A DNA stretch of 7,798 bases from Candidatus Margulisiibacteriota bacterium (lineage in GTDB: Bacteria > Margulisbacteria > WOR-1 > XYC2-FULL-46-14 > JAHJBW01): positions 1 to 7,798 of the forward strand of contig JAHJBW010000218.1 in assembly GCA_018813405.1 (NCBI GenBank), read 5' to 3'. Positions 5,076 to 7,798 of this stretch are shown here, piece after piece. The notes under the pieces are model-generated. The model made no database searches. It saw only the letters and a program-made list of their open reading frames with translations, and was not told the origin of the DNA. Both the position numbers and the translations under genes were made by a program. Position 1 is the first letter of the stretch. Each line of letters starts with the position of its first letter.

Positions 5076-7606
5076 TGCGCGTACCGCAAGCGGTGTACAG
5101 GTTGCAATTCAACCAGGATTTTGACTTCAGGCAGGCGGAAGGAATGGTTGGTTACCTGAAAGAGCTTGGCGTCTCAGATATCTATGCTTCGCCCATCTTC
5201 AAGGCGCGGGCGGGCAGTTCTCACGGGTACGATGTTGTGGACCTTAATACCATCAATCCCGAACTTGGCGGAGAACAAGCCTTTGACAGCCTGATCGGAA
5301 AGGTAAAAGAAAACGGGCTTTTTTGGATACAGGATGTGATCTCCAATCACATGGCGTACGACAGGCAAAATCTTATGCTCATGAACGTGCTGGAGAACGG
5401 ACGCTCCTCAAAATATGCCGGCTTCTTTGATATTGAGTGGGACCACCTTTATGAAAACCTCAAAGGCCAGCTGTTGGCTCCCTTCCTGGGCAAGTTCTAC
5501 GCCGAATGCCTGAAGGATGGAGAGATCAAGCTTGTTCGCGAGGGAGAGCGGATAACACTAAATTATTTTGAGCACAAATTTCCTCTTAACAAGAATTCTT
5601 ATTCTCGTTTTTTCCCGGACACTGAAACCGCCATTGCCAGGTATAATTCCAACCCTGACCTGATGGACGAGCTTTTAAAGGAGCAGTTCTTCCGCATCTC
5701 TTTCTGGAAGGTTGCCTGCGAAGAGATCAACTACAGAAGGTTCTTCAACATTAATGACCTGATCTCCCTTAGTGTGGAGGATGAACATGTTTTTAATGAG
5801 ACGCACGAGCTTATCAAACGGTTGGTCGCGGAAAAAAAGTTTGATGGACTGCGTGTTGACCATATTGACGGGCTTTATGACCCAAAAACTTACCTCGAAA
5901 GATTAAGGCAGTTCTCAAAGTCCGCCTATATTGTGGTGGAAAAGATACTTGCCGCCCAGGAATCACTCCCTTCCGAATGGCCGGTGCAGGGCACTACCGG
6001 CTACGATTTCCTGAACCATTTGAACGGCGTCTTCTGCCGCACCGACCGGCAAAAGGAATTTGCCAGGATATACTACCGTTTTACAGGTTTGACCGTTTCG
6101 TTCGACGATCTAAATGCTTATAAAAAGCGCCAGGTAATTGGCAAACATATGGCAGGGGACATTGACAACCTTGCGCACATGATAAAAAGGATGGCCGGCG
6201 GCGACCGCTATGGACGCGATATTACGCTATACGGTTTGCGGAGGGCGCTGGTCGAAGTGATGGTCTATTTTCCCGTATACCGTACCTATATCAATTCCGA
6301 GCAGTTCTCTGAAAGCGACAAGTCTTACCTGAAGGCCGCTTTTGATAAGGCCAGGGAAAAAAGCCCCGGGCTTTCTTACGAGCTTGACTTCATAGAAAAG
6401 TTCTTCTTTATAAACGGCTTCAGTGAAAAACTGACCGAAGAAGAAAAAAAGAACGCCCTGCGGTTTATGATGAGGTTCCAGCAGTTCACAGGCCCGCTAA
6501 TGGCGAAAGGCTTTGAGGATTCGGTGCTCTATGCCTATAACAAACTTATCTCGCTCAACGAGGTGGGCGGCGATCCCAGCCGGTTCGGGGTAAAGGCCAA
6601 AGAATTCCACGAGTTTAACAAGAAAAGGGCCCGGCAGTTCAAGCATTCGCTCAACGAAACGGCCACGCACGACACCAAAAGGGGAGAAGATGTCCGGGCG
6701 CGCATAAATGTGCTTTCGGAGATGCCAAAAGAATGGAAGAACAACCTGAAGGCCTGGAGCCGCCTGAACAAGGCCAAGAAGAAAAACGTCAACGGAAGGC
6801 ACATGCCGGACGAAAATGACGAATACTTCATCTATCAAACCCTGCTGGGCTCAATGCCCTTTGACCAGGTCATTACGCGGGACTACAGGGACAGGATCAA
6901 GGCCTACATGATAAAGGCGGTCCGCGAGGCCAAACGGCACACCGCCTGGATAAAGCCGGACATCGAATACGAAGATGCCTGCCTGGCTTTTATCGACCGC
7001 CTTTTCGAAGAGCAATTTTTGGACAAGTTCCTGCCATTCCAGAAAAAGATAGCTTTTTACGGAATCTACAATTCGCTTTCACAGGCGCTGATAAAAATGA
7101 CAGCGCCCGGCGTCCCGGGCTTTTACCAGGGGGCCGAGCTGTGGGACCTTAACCTGGTCGACCCGGACAACCGCCGGCCGGTGGATTTTGAGTCAAGAAA
7201 ACGCCTGCTCAAAGAGATCAAGGAAAGTCAGATCAAAGACCTGCTTGCCACAAAAGAGGACGGCCGCGTGAAGATGTTCCTGATATGGCGCGTTCTCGCG
7301 GTACGAAACGCCATGCCCGATCTTTTCGCGTCCGGCGGCTACCGGCCGCTCCGGGCGGAAGGCAAGCACAAGGACAGGGTAGTCGCTTTTGCCAGGCAAA
7401 GGGGGGACCAGAAGGCTGTAGTGATCGCGCCGCGGTTCTTGACCGGCGTGCTTGGTGAGGCGGGTTTTTCCTGGCAGGATACCGTGCTAAAGCTTCCCGG
7501 CGACTGGCCGCGCAAGTGGCGAAATGCCATAACCGGCCAGGATATCGACGATACTCTCATCGATAAAGTATTGAAAGATTTCCCGGCGGCGCTTTTGGTC
7601 AGTTAA
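5075..7606 (+). CDS. treY: Malto-oligosyltrehalose synthase ((1->4)-alpha-D-glucan 1-alpha-D-glucosylmutase)
   Basis: An 843-residue intracellular GH13 enzyme that turns the reducing-end alpha-1,4 bond of a maltodextrin into the alpha-1,1 bond of trehalose, giving the TreZ substrate. The N terminus VPQAVYRLQFNQDFDF (3-18) and SPIFKARAGSSHGYDVVD (39-56) are TreY hallmarks. QDVISNHM (86-93) is barrel region I. Catalytic residues by family comparison are D262 (FDGLRVDHIDG, nucleophile), E289 (YIVVEKIL, acid/base) and D533 (TATHDTKRGEDVRAR). The TreY-specific insertions between about 310 and 520 are present, as is APGVPGFYQGAELWDLNLVDPDNRRPVDF (677-705). The length is within the family range and no key residue is missing. 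The ATG overlaps the treZ stop by 1 nt, so the pair is surely co-transcribed and probably translationally coupled. No treX-type debranching gene is present in the window. The last 8 nt overlap the convergent SIMPL gene. Confidence 0.96.
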   Translation: MRVPQAVYRLQFNQDFDFRQAEGMVGYLKELGVSDIYASPIFKARAGSSHGYDVVDLNTINPELGGEQAFDSLIGKVKENGLFWIQDVISNHMAYDRQNLMLMNVLENGRSSKYAGFFDIEWDHLYENLKGQLLAPFLGKFYAECLKDGEIKLVREGERITLNYFEHKFPLNKNSYSRFFPDTETAIARYNSNPDLMDELLKEQFFRISFWKVACEEINYRRFFNINDLISLSVEDEHVFNETHELIKRLVAEKKFDGLRVDHIDGLYDPKTYLERLRQFSKSAYIVVEKILAAQESLPSEWPVQGTTGYDFLNHLNGVFCRTDRQKEFARIYYRFTGLTVSFDDLNAYKKRQVIGKHMAGDIDNLAHMIKRMAGGDRYGRDITLYGLRRALVEVMVYFPVYRTYINSEQFSESDKSYLKAAFDKAREKSPGLSYELDFIEKFFFINGFSEKLTEEEKKNALRFMMRFQQFTGPLMAKGFEDSVLYAYNKLISLNEVGGDPSRFGVKAKEFHEFNKKRARQFKHSLNETATHDTKRGEDVRARINVLSEMPKEWKNNLKAWSRLNKAKKKNVNGRHMPDENDEYFIYQTLLGSMPFDQVITRDYRDRIKAYMIKAVREAKRHTAWIKPDIEYEDACLAFIDRLFEEQFLDKFLPFQKKIAFYGIYNSLSQALIKMTAPGVPGFYQGAELWDLNLVDPDNRRPVDFESRKRLLKEIKESQIKDLLATKEDGRVKMFLIWRVLAVRNAMPDLFASGGYRPLRAEGKHKDRVVAFARQRGDQKAVVIAPRFLTGVLGEAGFSWQDTVLKLPGDWPRKWRNAITGQDIDDTLIDKVLKDFPAALLVS

Positions 7607-7798
7607 CCAAAAAGCTTGCCGTTATTTCTGCGCGCACTTCCACCTGTCCCGCCAGGATGGGGGTTTCGGCCTCGGCTTTCATCATGTTCATGGCCCTGAT
7701 CGGCTGTATTTCTATGGTTTGCGCGCCAGCTTCCATTATCTGGTTAAGCCCGCCAATGCTTTTACCGGCGGCCTGTGCCAGGGCCTCAGCTTTTTCCA
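7599..7798 (-). CDS. SIMPL-domain (DUF541, YggE-like) protein, C-terminal part (5' end outside window)
   Basis: The - strand is open from the window edge to a TGA at 7601-7599 and encodes 65 residues plus a partial codon. The pattern EKAEALAQAAGKSIGGLNQIMEAG, then ETPILAGQVEVRAEITASFLV at the very end, matches the C terminus of SIMPL/DUF541 proteins: an alanine-rich helix, then KxIG-like turn, and a final beta-strand pair ('tpi.pG.v.v.a.v...f'). These are usually exported or periplasmic proteins of about 230-250 residues with a poorly defined role; E. coli YggE is linked to oxidative stress. The signal peptide, if any, is outside the window. The stop overlaps the end of treY by 8 nt in convergent orientation. 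No link to trehalose metabolism is implied. Confidence 0.8.
   Translation of the reverse strand, partial: EKAEALAQAAGKSIGGLNQIMEAGAQTIEIQPIRAMNMMKAEAETPILAGQVEVRAEITASFLVN

Noticed and set aside
6360..6374. AAAGCCC-C-GGGCTTT inverted repeat in treY
   Set aside because: Only 7-bp arms with a one-base spacer, inside normal coding sequence (KSPGLS); compatible with chance and too short a loop for an RNA hairpin.
7593..7612. Hairpin at the treY/SIMPL junction as an intrinsic terminator
   Set aside because: The stem is AT-rich and short, and no T-run follows on either strand; kept only as a low-interest observation.

Overview
The window looks like an ordinary chromosomal stretch from a bacterium with a cell-division FtsEX system. 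It shows Shine-Dalgarno-led operons with TAATG stop/start overlaps at two junctions. No transposase, integrase, phage, CRISPR, tRNA or rRNA signal is visible. The gene mix (FtsX, a membrane-anchored PpiC-type foldase with TPRs, an archaeal/thermophile-type LeuC/LeuD pair, TreZ/TreY and a SIMPL-domain protein), together with short palindromic repeats, would fit an uncultured lineage such as those known mainly from metagenomes. That placement is a weak inference; the sequence does not fix the phylum.

Layout: (1) 1-351, +, the C-terminal end of ftsX, followed 3 nt later by (2) 355-1743, +, a membrane-anchored peptidyl-prolyl isomerase/chaperone with a C-terminal TPR segment. (3) 1744-1814, a convergent junction with a 15-bp perfect stem whose loop carries a CCCTGAGC...GAAGGG-type repeat; it probably terminates the ftsX operon. 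(4) 2300-3565 and 1812-2300, both -, leuC and leuD, which overlap by 1 nt and encode the two subunits of isopropylmalate isomerase. A perfect 28-bp palindrome lies inside leuC. (5) 3566-3587, a 22-bp divergent spacer. (6) 3588-5075 and 5075-7606, both +, treZ and treY, which overlap by 1 nt and encode the pathway making trehalose from maltodextrin or glycogen ends. (7) 7599-7798, -, the C-terminal end of a SIMPL (DUF541) protein, converging on treY with an 8-nt overlap.

How the genes work together: treY converts the reducing-end linkage of a maltodextrin to a trehalose linkage and treZ releases trehalose. leuC/leuD perform the second step of leucine synthesis. ftsX and the foldase both act at the cell envelope. 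The most notable points are not new genes. The divergent leuC/treZ spacer seems to hold two overlapping -10 boxes, each exactly 6 nt from a start codon, which predicts leaderless mRNAs in both directions. A palindromic repeat sits in frame inside leuC. TreZ lacks the usual C-terminal domain. I found no convincing new biological system.
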